Counted from the first letter of the stretch, positions 24,245 to 36,862 are shown. The stretch is DNA of 64,000 nucleotides from Zarea fungicola (GCA_900169235.1 FWCC01000137.1:186001-250000); one strand, 5' to 3'. Translations and numbers: made by a program. Notes: generated by a model not told the origin, from the sequence alone.

Positions 24245-25731
24245 TCAATTTGCATCATAGAGCCTAATAGCACCCTTAGATTCAGCTTCCCAGTTTTCCA
24301 TCCAGACGTTTAACTTTCTCCAATTTGTCTTCGTAGTTGAGGAGCCAGTAAATAAAATTTTGCAGTCTTTCTTGAGGTTGTCGAACTGCACCCGCAGGTC
24401 TTTAATGAACTTTTCGCATGTACCAATTAGGGACTCTGCAAGATCAAGTCTTTGAGAATGTATTCTGTTTTTCTGATGGAGAATAATAGTCAGCCAAATA
24501 CAAAAAGTGAAGCACAAACATGGAGCAGGATTCCACTAACGTGCAGGAGTAGTTTCAGCATCTTGGAAGTGTATTGTTTATGTGCCTTTATCATTAAGTA
24601 ATATTTGGCTTGAAACAAGGAAAGGTAAGGCTGATTTTTGCATCGCAAAATGCAGTCATCTATTTCTTGCCATGTAGCTGGGACATGTAGCACATCCACT
24701 CGCGTTGTAGTGTCATCGGTCGCTGAAAGGATGATGGCGGAATTGTGGACTGTCGAAAAGAGGATGATCAGAGAAAATCGACGCTCACAGAAGCTTCGAT
24801 GATCATACTGGTCATTTTCAGTTATTCGACTAATTAGCTCCCCACGAATCCGAGAAAATCGCAGTCCTGCTGTATTTTGCTGCCTCGTGCTCTCCTGCGT
24901 CGCATGCGACTGAGTGAGCCAACTAGTATGTGCTTGTACACATTCCCAGTCACTACCTTCCAACCCGAGCCGCGTCCACCGGCGGTAAGGCCGACGTAAG
25001 CAACTCGCATTCATGAACGCAAACGCAATATTACTCATCTCGCGCTCTGGTACGAGTAGTCCAACTGCAATCTGAGAGCAAATGAAGAACAGCAGGAGAG
25101 CAGGAGCAACTGGTTCAAGGTAGCAAATATGCCTGTGAAATCTTAGTCAATCAATTGGACATACATCTCGACGAAAATATGCCTGCTGACCAGCTGCGGC
25201 AGTTGCGCCGATTCTGCGTACAGTTTGGTATTCTGGGATCGGTGCCTTGTAGAAATGGCAGGGGCACTTGTCCGTTGTTCATCACCCACTGATTTGTCCA
25301 TCTTGGAATTTCGGCACCATTGATAAAAAGCTCGAGGCAGGTGACGGTAGCTCCTGACAAGAAGCTGAAATCGGTAATAGTGGAAATATTTTCGAGGTCG
25401 ACTGGTTGCATTCGCTGTAGTTCATGTTCCAAGACGTCTCTGACCTGGTAATCAAGATCCATGAGAGGGTCGTCGTCGTTGAATAAATCGGTACAGAGTC
25501 TTGCTCTGGACCCTTCAATTACTGGATCAACCCCATTGCGAACCCTAAACATAAAAATGCCCAGCATCCTATGAAGGCGCTCGGCACTCAAGTTTGCAAA
25601 CTTGAAGAAATCTCTGTCCGGGATCGTCGTATGGACGGGATTAGTAAATTTTACGTGATGTTGACCTAGGTTGTCAGCTAAGAGTCGCCCAACAAACACA
25701 GTACAGTTGAGACGTTTCACAAACCTGCCAT
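24245..25731 (-). CDS. Unrecognised multi-exon membrane protein; one splice unresolved
   Basis: I do not recognise the family. Proposed start 25731 gives a 7-nt first coding exon (MA plus one base) joined across intron 25666-25724 to GQHHVKFTNPVHTTIP. A soluble acidic region follows to about 25250. An exon from about 25111 to 24541 starts with a hydrophobic segment (APALLLFFICSQIAVGLLVP), a second near FSLIILFSTVHNSAIIL, and a stretch with IDDCILRCKNQPYLSLFQ. Intron 24473-24540 (GTTAGT...CAG, CTGAC branch) leads to a helical coiled-coil-like C-terminus ending at 24245. Between about 25250 and 25115 I could not find an in-phase canonical junction: the nearest candidates are a 58-nt intron with GTCAGC donor or a 32-nt one, so a small indel is possible. 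It is tail-to-tail with the giant DUF3638 gene, 24 bp between stop codons. Confidence 0.5.
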
Positions 25732-25749
25732 ATCGCTGTCGTTGTCATA

Positions 25750-27136
25750 CTTCGTTATTAAAGCAGATGATATCGACTGAAAAGCTCTACGTTTCTTTAA
25801 AGAATCGGTTACTTATATACAATTAACTTGCGTGGTAATCTTGTGTAGACACACCGCTACTGTAATGAGACCGGGCTGGCAATGGGAAATGCAAGACAGG
25901 CTGCACATTGCAAAAAGGAATTGTACTCGACACGTGGATGACCAGGTACTGTGGCATAGTTAAAATAAGAATAAAAGTGTCTCTGTTTGCTTTTGATTGT
26001 CAATTAGTCCATTAAGTTGTGTTAGTTTCTGCTTCTTTTTCTTGTCTTGGCTCATTCTGTGACGCCCAATAAGCCGCAAAATATCCCAACAACGTGGGTG
26101 GCTGAGACGTGCCACGTAGTTGCAACAGTTGTTCACTAATATGGGTAGAGGTTACTGTACCCAGCGATATTCAGGGCCAGTCAAGCTATTCTGGCTACTT
26201 TTTTAATAGCAGAGCCGACACACAAGATCGGTTGAGCGGGCCTTTCCAGCAAGTAGGACAAGTCTAGGAAGCTGTCTCTTTGAAGGGCAGTTTGGTGACT
26301 CCTGCAGCTCAACTAAGCTGTATAGTGAGCTGGCAGAGCTGAAAAATATCATCCCGGCTCCGGAAAGTAAGTGCAATTTTCATGCAAGAGTGTAGATGTA
26401 TCTTTGTATTTCAGAAACGAGTGTTCAATAGCCATTCAAGCCTCTGTGGTTGGTTTTGGGAAACCAACTGCATCCGTTCCAGCTCAGGTGCGAGGCACAG
26501 CGGGTCAATATAATTGACCTAAAAAAGCCTTGTATGAAGACGGGTCATATTACTGCACCGTACCTATAGATACAACGCCAGAAGCAGTTGCGACGGAAGT
26601 ACTTCGTGGCATGGGCGGAAGAATTATGCAGTTACTAGTGACTTATAGATAGCCATTACATTGGCTGATGATGTACTTAGCTAGCATGCGCAAAGGATAA
26701 GAATTGGATTGAGCAATTAACATATTAGGCGAAATCCACGTGAAGCGGACGAACAGTGGCCTGCTGCATGGCGTTCTTAATAAGCGTTGAATGGGCTGGG
26801 CATGGGCATGAATATTCCTGCCCGACAATAGGTTTGGAGGGCATCTACATGGTGCATTAATTGTATCTTTCTTTGCAGAAAGTTTCTAACTGAAGCGTAA
26901 ATTATTCTTCAAAAAGGCCTGGCATGATGTCGCACGCCGAAAGCGAGGAGACTGGAGTCTCGCCTAGCACTTCAACCCAGCCCACCAACCTCACCACAGC
27001 CAGCGGCGACGTGCGATAAGACCTTTCCCGCGGAAAGTTTTGAAGTGAATGAGTACAAAGAAAAAAGAAAAAAAAAAACGTCACACCGCCGAAGAAAGTA
27101 GTTGCGGATCCTGACTAGACGTCGAACAGACTTCCA
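25750..27136. other. Gene-poor AT-rich region
   Basis: About 1.4 kb with only short open frames. It includes an A-rich tract near 27058-27077. No supported gene or RNA. Confidence 0.4.
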
Positions 27137-27545
27137 CTAATGCTGACTGAGCCAGTCGTTGAAGATACCATACTTGAAGATGGCGATCAACCAGATGGTG
27201 CGCATGGCAACAGCACCCTGTGATGACGTTAGATCATTCGCAATTTTTGTTCAATTCTTGCAATGTTACGTGATGGGCCAGGTTCATAAGGAAAAAGAAC
27301 ATACATAGAATGGTAGATGGACCGAGGCGATTGGGAAATTTTCTGAGGCTTGTGTAGACGAGATGAACAAGAGGACAGGCGGCAAAACAAAAGTCGAAGC
27401 AGTAGACGGCATTGTCTCTGCAACTGAGAGTCCTGCCAGATACTGGGAAACGGAATTTGATACTAGCCCCTTCAAAATACTTGGGCAAGGGGACGGGGAG
27501 GACTACAAAGACGGGAAAAAAGCCATTACAAGATTGCTGGAGCAA
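27137..27545 (-). pseudogene. C-terminal exons of an unrecognised membrane protein, probably a fragment
   Basis: The minus-strand text at 27270-27545 is hydrophobic (YCFDFCFAACPLVHLVY, LGPSTILCMFFFLMNLAHH) and joins through a clean 52-nt intron (27218-27269, GTAACA...CTAAC...ACAG) to a last exon, GAVAMRTIWLIAIFKYGIF, ending NDWLSQH and stop at 27137. Two or more transmembrane helices are likely. Upstream (27550-28000, minus) further open text exists in several frames, for example MFHKLYMYKSLYKVCVRY and RGVEYNRLSITTLFPRIWP, but I could not connect it with canonical splices. It may be a decayed gene or a gene with exons I failed to resolve. No family name is assigned. Confidence 0.4.
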
Positions 27546-27994
27546 AAATAAAGGAAAACCTCAAGAGCAGCTCAAAGGACGAGGTCAGCGAGGGTTATTT
27601 GTATATTTACACAGTTTCTGTCCGCAAAACTTTTGTTAAAATCGGCTTCACCGGAAAGCAGAGCGAATTTCGGCCAAATTCGTGGGAAGAGAGTTGTAAT
27701 CGAAAGCCTATTGTACTCTACGCCGCGAAGAGACGTGTACCTCACGCACACCTTGTAGAGAGACTTATACATGTAGAGCTTATGGAACATAGGATACGCA
27801 TTTACTGCGAGCTTTGTGGGTAAAAACACAGGGAGTGGTTCGCGGCATCGGCTGGCGTGGTCATCGCTACAGTTGAGAAGTAGCCTCTGTGGATGGCGGG
27901 CGAGGCATGTGAAGATGTTGCGACGTCTGGGGTTTCGGAATGGAAGCTGAAGGAGACGGAGGAGGGACGTCCTGATGATGTTGCGAAATTCCAC

Positions 27995-28428
27995 AATGGT
28001 TTACAAGAAGCAGTTGAGTCTACTGAGTTACAAAAAAAAATAAAAAAGGCAGAGCCAGCACGGGCTCGTGCTCGCCCAGCTTTAAGCACGGCACTTGGTT
28101 ACTTTATTAAAACCATGGGAGGAATCTTGCTGAGCCTTGTTAGCAGGGAAAAGGCCATTTGAATTTATACTTCAGCTGACATAAATAAAGCTAATCAGCT
28201 GGTCTGTTGTTTTCCTGCTGCTTTAATAATTGACATTCATAGCACACCCCGCCACTAGGGGCTCCGCTCTTGATCCCAATGCACAGCCTCACCGTCGCTA
28301 CAGTAGAGGCTTTTATAACTAGGCGACCTCTGGGCTGCTCTTTCTGAAGGTACCACAGCTCCTGTACATGGAAACGTTGGTCATCGTCGTTTGATAGATA
28401 CAGTACAGCGCCAGGCGAAAAGTAAAAC
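27995..28428. other. Intergenic region upstream of the STAND-N/ubiquitin-like gene
   Basis: 434 bp containing an A-rich tract followed by a GC-rich inverted repeat (AGCACGGGCTCGTGCT at about 28057) and the promoter of the plus-strand gene at 28429. No coding gene was recognised. Confidence 0.35.
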
Positions 28429-30118
28429 ATGTCTTTTGGCTTCTCAGTTGGCGACTTTATTGCCGTTGGAGGCGTCATCGCAGACATATGTAATTGCTTA
28501 CGGGATGCTGGAGGGTCAAAACGTGAATGCCAGGAATTGGAAAGAGAGCTGCAGTGCTTACAAAAAGCGCTCGTACACCTTGATTCTCTCAACGCGAGCA
28601 ATCCGTCCGCAACACTTGACTCGATTCGTTATGCGGCGATTAGCTGCCGGAGACCACTGGAAGAGTTTCTGTCGAAAATTCGGAAATATGACGAGACCTT
28701 AGGACCTTCTACGACCACGTCGTCAATTCAAGGGGGTTTCAGCAAGATACGATTTCGATTCGGCCCAAGTAAAGATGCCATCAAGCTTCAGAACTACCTC
28801 GTCGTGCACATAGGGACAATCAACATTCTCCTTGCCCAATACGGTCTGGAAACACTCACGATATCTTGCCAGAGGACAGAAGGCCATCAAGATGAGATTC
28901 AAAGGCGACTGGATAGTACGCAAGCATGGTTAGCGAGAATTCAAGGCGGCATGTCGACACAAGTGTCGGTCATCTTTCGGAACCTTTCTCTGCTGGAGAG
29001 GCTGTACTCCATGGTTAACGGTGAGATAAAATCGACCATTAACTCTCTCAAAGATGCAGTTATGCGAGCTTGGTATGAAGATGTCCTACTAGGTCACACG
29101 GTGAATACTGATGGACTCATAGCGTGTCCACGCAACAAATATTTGCCGTGGTGGTGGAAATTCGAGCGTCCATCAACACAAGGATCGATACTCGATGGTC
29201 TTTCTTTCAAGATCCTATTATTTGTGAGGATGCCTTGGGTCGAAAATTTCCAGTACCATCAGAGTACGATTATGATCTTTTGGACTCCATTATCTGGCAT
29301 AAGTTTCAGGCCGAGCCAGGATTTTCCCAGGTGCAGCTCGGCAACTATGAGATACTGGATGGTTTCGATCGAACATTGGCTTTGTCTTCAAAGCAGCCTC
29401 TTCGACCGGGCAGCTCTATAGTAATGGTGGCCCTGATAAGCAAGCCGCCTCCTGAGGATGGCGCCGACAAATGTCCTATGCCTCGATGTGGCACCAGAAG
29501 CACAGTTGTCGCCCCAGCGGGTGGACGACAATGGTAAGAGCGCAAAATCCTGACATCTCACTTGTTGTAGTGCTAAGGCTAACTCAGTTCATCAAATATA
29601 ACAGTTCCTCTTGTGGTGTATGGTTCGCCGAGACGCCTAAAACACGCAGGTCTCCCTTCGATCTCTGGACTGGCCTAGCCGTTGAAGAAGATGATAATGT
29701 GTTGCAAACAGATTCCATAGAGCAGAGCAGGCCGCAACAACAAAGAAGACTATCAGAAGCTGATGATACAGTTGCCGGCGAAGCCGGTCAGCTCAATATG
29801 CTGAAGAATGTGCGGCTGACAGAACCCACCCGTAGCTTACCTCCGCTCCTGAATCAGCGATTCCGAGAAATGTACTTGGGTATATCTCGAATGATGATTG
29901 AAGTGGCCGTGGATTGTATGGTGGCCGATGATTGGGATCGGACGCCCGTAGCAGCCGCTGCTGTGGAAGCGCACATGAAAACTGTGCTCCAACTACTAGA
30001 GAATTTTGAAAAGGATAAGTCGAGATATAGTTATATTGGCAGCATTTTGATGCTGATAGCTGCTTGTAGAGGATCTGCGTTTGCCTTACAGCAACTTATT
30101 GAAGGAAATAATTGTTAA
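28429..30118 (+). CDS. STAND-N-like / ubiquitin-like domain protein with zinc-ribbon
   Basis: 522 aa in three exons: 28429-29072, 29123-29533 and 29605-30118, joined in phase by GT-AG introns of 50 and 71 nt. Residues 1-210 are an all-helical domain starting MSFGFSVGDFIAVGGVIADI, of the kind found at the N-terminus of fungal STAND/NLR-like proteins. Then STQQIFAVVVEIRASI and a ubiquitin-like beta-grasp region, about residues 235-320 (CEDALGRKFPVPSEYDYDLL), as in a known fungal ubiquitin-like family. A Cys4 zinc-ribbon candidate follows: C332, C337, C352 and C355 (CPMPRC, CSSC), the third cysteine codon split by intron 2. The C-terminal 160 aa are helical. It lacks a NACHT, so it is not a full NLR; the fold assignments rest on text similarity I recognise. 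An adaptor role is inferred only. Confidence 0.78.
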
Positions 30119-30846
30119 AGCACCTTGCATGCACCTAGTACATCATGGGTTGAGTATAGTTACTTGGTTGCTGGTTGATATCGTGATCTGCGGTACGGCT
30201 GGGCTGTTTTTCTTCTTCACAACTGGCTTAAAACACTGCAACGCAGGATTTTCTTAGAGTACCGCCGCATTGAAAGATGTAGAATTATAAACTGCTATAA
30301 TTGTCCACATCAAATATAATCCAAGTCAGCCAAACTTTCTTCGGCGCGCTGCCTTCTGGCGCAGTATGACAGTCTACCTCGCAAACGCTCCCATCTCCAC
30401 CAACAGAGCCATCGAGAGCCATTAGGGTTACAGATTGGCCAAGATGATGCGCATTAAAAAATTTTTTATAACTCTTGCCTCGCCGAAATTTCATCGTGCC
30501 GCTGGATTGTCTATTGCCACAACTTGGCCAGTCTAGAGCCGAGGCTGCTATTCCACTAGATTCTGGGTAAAGAGAATGGCATAGTTAAGAGAAAATAATG
30601 ATTATCCTTCATAATAATACTGAGCTCAAAAGATGCTTTACTCTAAGCGTTAATTATTCTTAAACTAGGTGCGCTGCCCCGTTTATTTCTGCTTTATTAC
30701 AAGGCCAATTGAAGTGCTAGTAAGCCAATGGCAGCCTGAAATTTGGATCCAGTGAACTTGTCTACCAAGTCAACCGCACCAGCCAAAGTTTTCTTCAACT
30801 GCGATTTGCATCGACAGGACAAGACATCCTCGCCGACTTCGCAATC
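30119..30846. other. Intergenic region with one short minus-strand ORF
   Basis: The stretch contains a 69-codon minus-strand frame (30285-30494, starting MKFRRGKSYKKFF) that stays open upstream to about 30560 and reads like protein (WPSCGNRQSSGT). It may be the last exon of a small or decayed gene. I could not find its 5' part. Nothing else is seen. Confidence 0.3.
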
Positions 30847-32721
30847 ATGTCGAATTTGATGGATTGGGTCATGGGGACCGGGCCATCGCCCTTTGCCGGC
30901 CTGTTCAGCGAAGGCCTGGCGAAGCGAAGCAACACGCCTTCTGGTGCCTACGACCAAATCATGCACGCAGACACTCTTGCTTCTGATCAACTGAACAGAC
31001 TGTGGGTGGTTGACCGTATATTGGAGCCACAAAGCGTCGCTCATTTTCTGGTTTTTGCCTTCAGCGGCGAGCTGCTCTCCGGGAATCAAACGTCGCTGCC
31101 ACTTTTGGCGGAAGAGCAGGATTACATCGCTATTCCCATGACAGAGTGGGCGCCACCGCCGTACAACGACCAGGAGCTATCCATGCTCGACTCCGTTATG
31201 CAGGCCATAGGGTCACATGAAGACCCCAGCCGCCTTATTCCAATTAGCAAAGAGCTTCATGCCATGAAGTCGCGGGTTTGGGAAGGCATAATGCCCCTCT
31301 CAGAAAGGAGGTGGACCGAGCTGAATCTTGACTCGCCCGATCAATTTCATGAGGCTTGCCAGGTCATATCGGCCGTCACCGACGTTTTCCACTATCTCAA
31401 TATACCAGAAATAAAGAGCCACCTGAGAGAGACGTACAACCTGATCTGGGACCGTCTCGACAACTTCGACAGCGCCATTCACGCGCTCAAATTAGACTCC
31501 ACAGATCCCGATTTCTCCATGGCAGCTCTTTGGCATGAGTTTATTGACGACCACTTCAGTGCCATCAGCAGCGTCTCGCATCGCTGGGTCATGGATCACA
31601 TTGATCGTCTCCGCACTCCGATATTGGATATCCTTTCTCAGGACACCGAAATCGGCGGATTTGATGTGGATGAGGACTATGGCGAGCCGCTTTCCGACTT
31701 AATACATGATCTTCACGAAGGCGCCGCTCATGCTGACAGCGCCATCTTCATTCCCATGGATGGCTACCGAGGGGTCTCTCTGCCTTCACAGGACCACGTG
31801 TTAGTGAATAGCACCGAGCGGTTACGCAGGGACCCGATCGAGTTTTCTGCTAGCACGGACAAGCGCAAGGCGGATTACTATTTCCGCGTCAGGTACTTAT
31901 CCCGTACGGAATCGTTCAAAATGGAAAGCTTGCTCGACGACAGCATCGCGCGTATTGCAAAGGATCAGATTCGGGCTGAGACTCAGGCGCGGCAAGAGCT
32001 GCGCGGCGACCAAAAACCACTGGGAGTGCCACGTTGGCTGTCCCAAGCTCGGAAGTACTTGAAGCAAGGCAGGCCTGCGCATTGGGGGTACATTGGTTTC
32101 CGAACCTATTACAACCACACCGACCAAGAGTGGGAGCGATTCAAGGCCAACTTTCAAGCTGACATCTCGAATTGGGGCAACGAATTGGGAGATATTGATG
32201 ACATTAGGGCGATGAGTGTGGTGGAATGGAAGGATGCCAAGGAAGCCACGAGTGGTGGCTTTGACGGTGTCGCTGCAGCAGCAAAGTGAGTGATGTACTC
32301 CCCATCTCTGTCTAGTGTCTTATTCCCAGCTTCGTGTATTGTTTTCTTCTTCTTCATGTACGTGCTAACAGTAGACTTTAGAGAATTTGCAACTCTTCTC
32401 GATGACGAGAGTTTCATGGAAAAGTTTAACGAAGAGGTTTTCCTCGTCGCAGATAAAGCAGTCATTGACTCCTATCTGCGAGCTGACGCCGCTTCTTCTG
32501 GTCACATCATGGCTGTCGAAGCAGGGTTCAATGCCGAGGAAGAGGACCTCAGCGAATCACCTGGCTACGAAGGATGGCTACGCCTGCAGGGTAGTCTCTT
32601 GTGGGATGATTTGAGCGCCTTGATGTTGATGGAGACCCAGTCCACGATGGAATTGTGGCCGTTGGCCAAGGATGACCCCCAAAAAGTATACCGTCACCCA
32701 CTTGGCCCAGTCAGTGGCTGA
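30847..32721 (+). CDS. Fungal hypothetical protein, 592 aa
   Basis: Two exons, 30847-32285 and 32382-32721, with a 96-nt intron (GTGAGT...GCTAAC...TTTAG) splitting a Lys codon. I do not recognise the family. The protein is acidic and mostly helical, with no signal peptide or membrane span. Notable stretches: LHAMKSRVWEGIMPLSERRW (about 140), FSAISSVSHRWVMDHIDRLR (about 240), a Lys/Arg segment VPRWLSQARKYLKQG (about 400), and WGYIGFRTYYNHTDQEW next to it. The latter resembles the start of a domain seen in several fungal hypotheticals, but I give no name. The frame is intact and codon use is moderate in GC. It stands alone between gene-poor spacers. Confidence 0.72.
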
Positions 32722-33066
32722 GACTGACGATATATAGATGTATTTCATTTTCACAACTTGACTTACATATTTTAAATTATTATCTTATTATCCTATTGAC
32801 CATAGGCCTTGGCCGCAGAACTGAATCACACCAATATCCCATCAAAGAATGGACATGCACCTACAAGCTCCAAGGCCGGTATGATGCTTATCAAAAGATC
32901 CCAAATGAAACCTACTATAATGTGTGAGAAAATAAAATAAGAAGGTGAAGAGAAGCTGCAACTGGCTTGTTCTGGTGCGGACCCGAACTACAGTGTCAAC
33001 TGTCGAGTTGACCCGGCTGTCTTGATCCAGATGCAAGCAAGCGGTTCGCCATCGCTTTGCGAGATA
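32722..33066. other. Convergent intergenic spacer
   Basis: 345 bp between the stops of the hypothetical gene and the secreted-protein gene. AT-rich, no gene seen. Confidence 0.4.
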
Positions 33067-34067
33067 CTAGCATTTGACATTTTCGGAGCCTGCACTGCAC
33101 CCAGTATTGACACCTACACCTGTTACCGTACCGGCAACTGGGGCCTGAGCGCCACCATCCGCCCTGGAGTTGTAACCGAAGCTGCCACCACATCCACCTC
33201 CGAAGGGACAGCTCTGACATCCCTCAGACCACATCCATCCCCATACGAACTGATTTTGTAGCCAGACTTGACCAACGCTACCGCCGGGAAAGCTGCATGT
33301 CACTAGGGCCGCGTATTAGTATTTTATACACGCATGGTACATAATGCGATACAGTTTATACTCACTCGAACCAGTATTTGTCCAGGTTTCCGTCACCGTA
33401 ACCTGGGCAGCAGCGGAAAGGACGTCCTTGATTATTTTCACGTCAACTCTGCGTCCCATTAGCTTCTGTCATTATTACCGTATCATTAGTACGTACCCTG
33501 CATTCTCGGAGATGGCAACGCTATAGGACCAGCCGAGTGTATAACTGCCGCTACCTTTCTCGTCCTTGCCCGTATACTGACATCCCGATACCGGGTTCCA
33601 GTTACCCCAGTAATGCTGAATCTGTAATGCCCAGTTCTTTACATATCCAAAGCATTGACTGAGTAAAGGAATTATTAGCTGGGCGTTCTCGTAGCATTGG
33701 GTTGCCATGTTGGATAGGAAAGGGTTTAGCTGTGGACCATTTTCATTACTGACTTTGCTGTTTGCCGTTTATCAAGTTGCGGCTTGACTAGACCCATGTG
33801 AATGAATGAGCGGGTATCATTGACGTAAATTGTGTGATTCGCGCCGTGGTTGTTGGCAAGGTACTCATAGAGATTGTCTGAATGCACAACACGATGGGCC
33901 TCCATCGCGGCGAGAATGTTTTCATGTTGCTGGTCGGGGGCAATGAGAGTAGCATTCTTGCCTCCAGTGTCCCTCACCAAGTGACTCACATCTGGGGAAG
34001 CACCCACAATGTCAGGCGAAGCACTGGCAATTTCAGCCAAAGCAAAAAGGAGGGGCAATAACTTCAT
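33067..34067 (-). CDS. Secreted, Kex2-processed cysteine-rich protein (family shared with 56872-57750)
   Basis: Extracellular protein with a signal peptide (MKLLPLLFALAEIASAS), a pro-region of about 80 residues with N-glycosylation sites (NAT, NHT, NDT), and a dibasic LDKR Kex2 site near residue 100. Preferred exons are 33750-34067, 33497-33687, 33366-33448 and 33067-33302 (275 aa). The last two introns are canonical (48 and 63 nt, CTAAT-type branches). The first, 33688-33749, is in phase but weak; a one-base frameshift there is the alternative. The intron model leaves eight cysteines in the mature part, an even number that suits disulfides. The core has a Ser/Thr-rich alternating stretch (VTVTETWTNTGS) followed by a Cys and WLQ, then a Gly/Cys-rich tail (GCQSCPFGGGCGG). 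Biological role unknown; effector or antimicrobial roles are guesses. Confidence 0.62.
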
Positions 34068-36862
34068 GGTTGAGTAGAAAGAATGGTTTGACTGCTTTGC
34101 GGTGCCAATTATTTTGTAGCGGAAACGGCAGGCCTAAGCAATGGTTTTTATAGAAAAATGTCACATTATGAAGAAGTATTCAACAAAGGTGCAGCGTATA
34201 AGAGTATGGAGCTATCACTACTAGTCTAATGAGTTCGAGGACTCTACGTATCAAGTTGCAGCAAACGGCTAATTGAAGTGTATGACGGTGAGACTCCATT
34301 CTGATGACTATGGCGATCTTCTAATGTTCGTTTCCTCACACATTCGTTCACTTACTCGCCTAGTTGGCCGCTTTAGTAGAGATCGGCATCTACGTATCCA
34401 TGCTCACGCACGATGGTAGAATAAGAACTAGTCACAAGTGCTTGTTCCCACAACTGCAGAATGTGGTGGTGGGTTTTCCACATGCACGAGCACTAGTTAA
34501 TAAAAACAGCAGACATCCCCACCGTAGCCACTTGAGAAAGCTTCAGTTAGTATCGTTTTGAAGCTCAAAAATACTGTTCCTTGAAGTCCAAGGCTGTTCT
34601 TAAAGGCTATGGACTCGGTTTGAAGACACTGTCAATGTTGGTTCTCCTAAGGTTAACCTGGGCTAGTAGCAAGTTGAGTATGCGTTCAATAGAGCTGATA
34701 CATAATTGGAATCCCTAAAGCGCGCCGCTGAGCTCTTCACCAAGATCTAGGATTCCGGGGCAAGTGCCGATAACTTCTCCACCAGCTAGCTATACGGTTT
34801 ACCATATCAGTCCTGTAAAAGAAATGGCGGGGAAAAAGGCCCCAGGATTTTAATCATTCTATCCACGGGACGGGGTCTTATGTAAGACGAAGAAGCTTGC
34901 ATATGTTTAGTTAGCTGAGCCCTGTCACGCCCCACGTTCTCTGGCCGAAAATCCATCAATGGCGAACTGGATTTGTCTCCTCAGTTTATTATCCGACGGA
35001 GTTGACCATCTCAACCGCCTGGTGGCGAATCTTGAAAAATTTTCGGTATTGATGAGAGTTAACCCCAGCGCTTAGACTGGAATAGTGCCTTGGCTGATCT
35101 GTTTGTTCCATGAGGTCAGAGCATCTCGTTGCTGATAATGCTGAGATTAGCCCTCCCTCCCATCATACTAAAGTTATTACATATCAAACGGCACAGATTC
35201 CGACTGGCCCCTAGTTAGTTTAATCAACATACTGGAGTGAAAATCAGCGCTATGCCCGTCCATAACAGCTTCACCCTCGCCGGAGCAGGAGTCGAAGTCA
35301 AGGCAGGACGCTAATTACACTCAAAGCATTGATGCAGATGGAATAGAGCTTACATGGCCAGACCACAATTTTCACCTTTCGTCATTTCTTGTCAGCAAAT
35401 GATCCTAATGTCCTCAATTGTTAAATGTGTTGTGGGTCGACGGGATATTCCCACCACCTTGCCCGGTCTGATCGGCCGCCCTGATCGACGGCCGCTTCCC
35501 ATACGTTCGGCATTGATTCAGCGACAATTTGTCCGCTAAGCATATCACCGGACTTTTTGATCGCCAAATTTGAAACGCATAATTTCGACCCAAGGCTTAC
35601 CGGAACTGAATTCATCTCCACCACCACTGAACTCGGGTGAGATGTTCTCCCCTGCCCATGCAATGCAGGCCGTAGAAAGCGCTTCTCCACACGGACTGGA
35701 GCCTTATTTTAACCCTCGATGAACCGGTAGTTAAAGAGACTAAAGCTTCTTCCGGATGGCATCTGCAAAAAAAAGTTCTTACTTCATGGCGCAGGGAGGA
35801 GATTGCTGGACCAAGTTGTAGAGGAGAAGACACCCCCTCCAGAAGGCTGTACGAGCTCTTGCAGTGTCCAGCCTGGTGACTATTCGTAATCGCCTAGTCT
35901 CTACCCATTGAAAAAAAAAGTTCTATTTATAGCACTGTAATAAAATCTAAATGACGTTAAGATGTTGACTGAAGACTGCCTAATCATCAGCCAAATAAAA
36001 TGCGATGCTTCATTTTTTTGTAGCTCGCGACGAGTCATGAAGTGCAACGGTAGTGGAGATTCCTGACCAGTTCCGGCCCAGTTGGATACTTTTTCTATGA
36101 ATAGAAAAAGATTAAGTATAAGTCGAGAGTATGACGGTATGGCGTCAGTGGCTGACTGTGAGGCCTGTGCGTTGAGATTAGATGAAAAGAGGCACTTTTG
36201 CTTCGCAGAATTCTTTAGTGGGGTCGCTTTAATTCTTTGGAGTTTTCAGTCATAATTGCGCATAATAATACTTGTAGCTCGTTGACTGGGGGAATGTCAC
36301 ACTTCAGATCCGAAGGTTGTATAGCTGGCCTGCTCAAAGAGACGCAGCGTACACAAGCGAGTCTTCATTCTTCATACACAGGCATCCAGTGTGAAAATAG
36401 ATGACGGACGAGTAGATTCTCACCCTAATACCAACCAGCAACACGTTGGTCGGCGGTGGGTGATGCACTTGCGGGCTCAAATTATTCGATGCAGGTGTTA
36501 AGAGCCCTCTTGCCATTACAAAAGTTTAGGTTGAGTCAAGAGACGGCCTCAATAATTCTACTTCAAACTGAATACGGTGACGTATTATGATTGGCATCCA
36601 ATGGTCCCCCGGCTCGTTTCAGAAAAGGGAATATTGGCATCTGGTTAGAACTTCTTTTACATAGGAATTAAAGTAGGTTTAAGAAGTTTCGTATAAGCCT
36701 AGCGAGCTATTCGACATCATAATAAATACGTAAAGTAAACTTGCCGTAAAATTGCCTTGTGATACCACACGAAAGTTTGACAACTTTATTGTTCCAACGC
36801 TGACCTACTAAGAAGCAGCTCATACTGTTGACTTGGGACTTAGCCATGGTTATAGTCAGCCG
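34068..36862. other. 2.8-kb gene-poor region
   Basis: Low-GC sequence with several short open frames but no protein-like text linked by splice sites. A 73- and an 89-codon minus-strand frame (35421-35833) overlap and could be relics, but I recognise no family. The end near 36850 flanks the P450 pseudogene. Confidence 0.35.
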
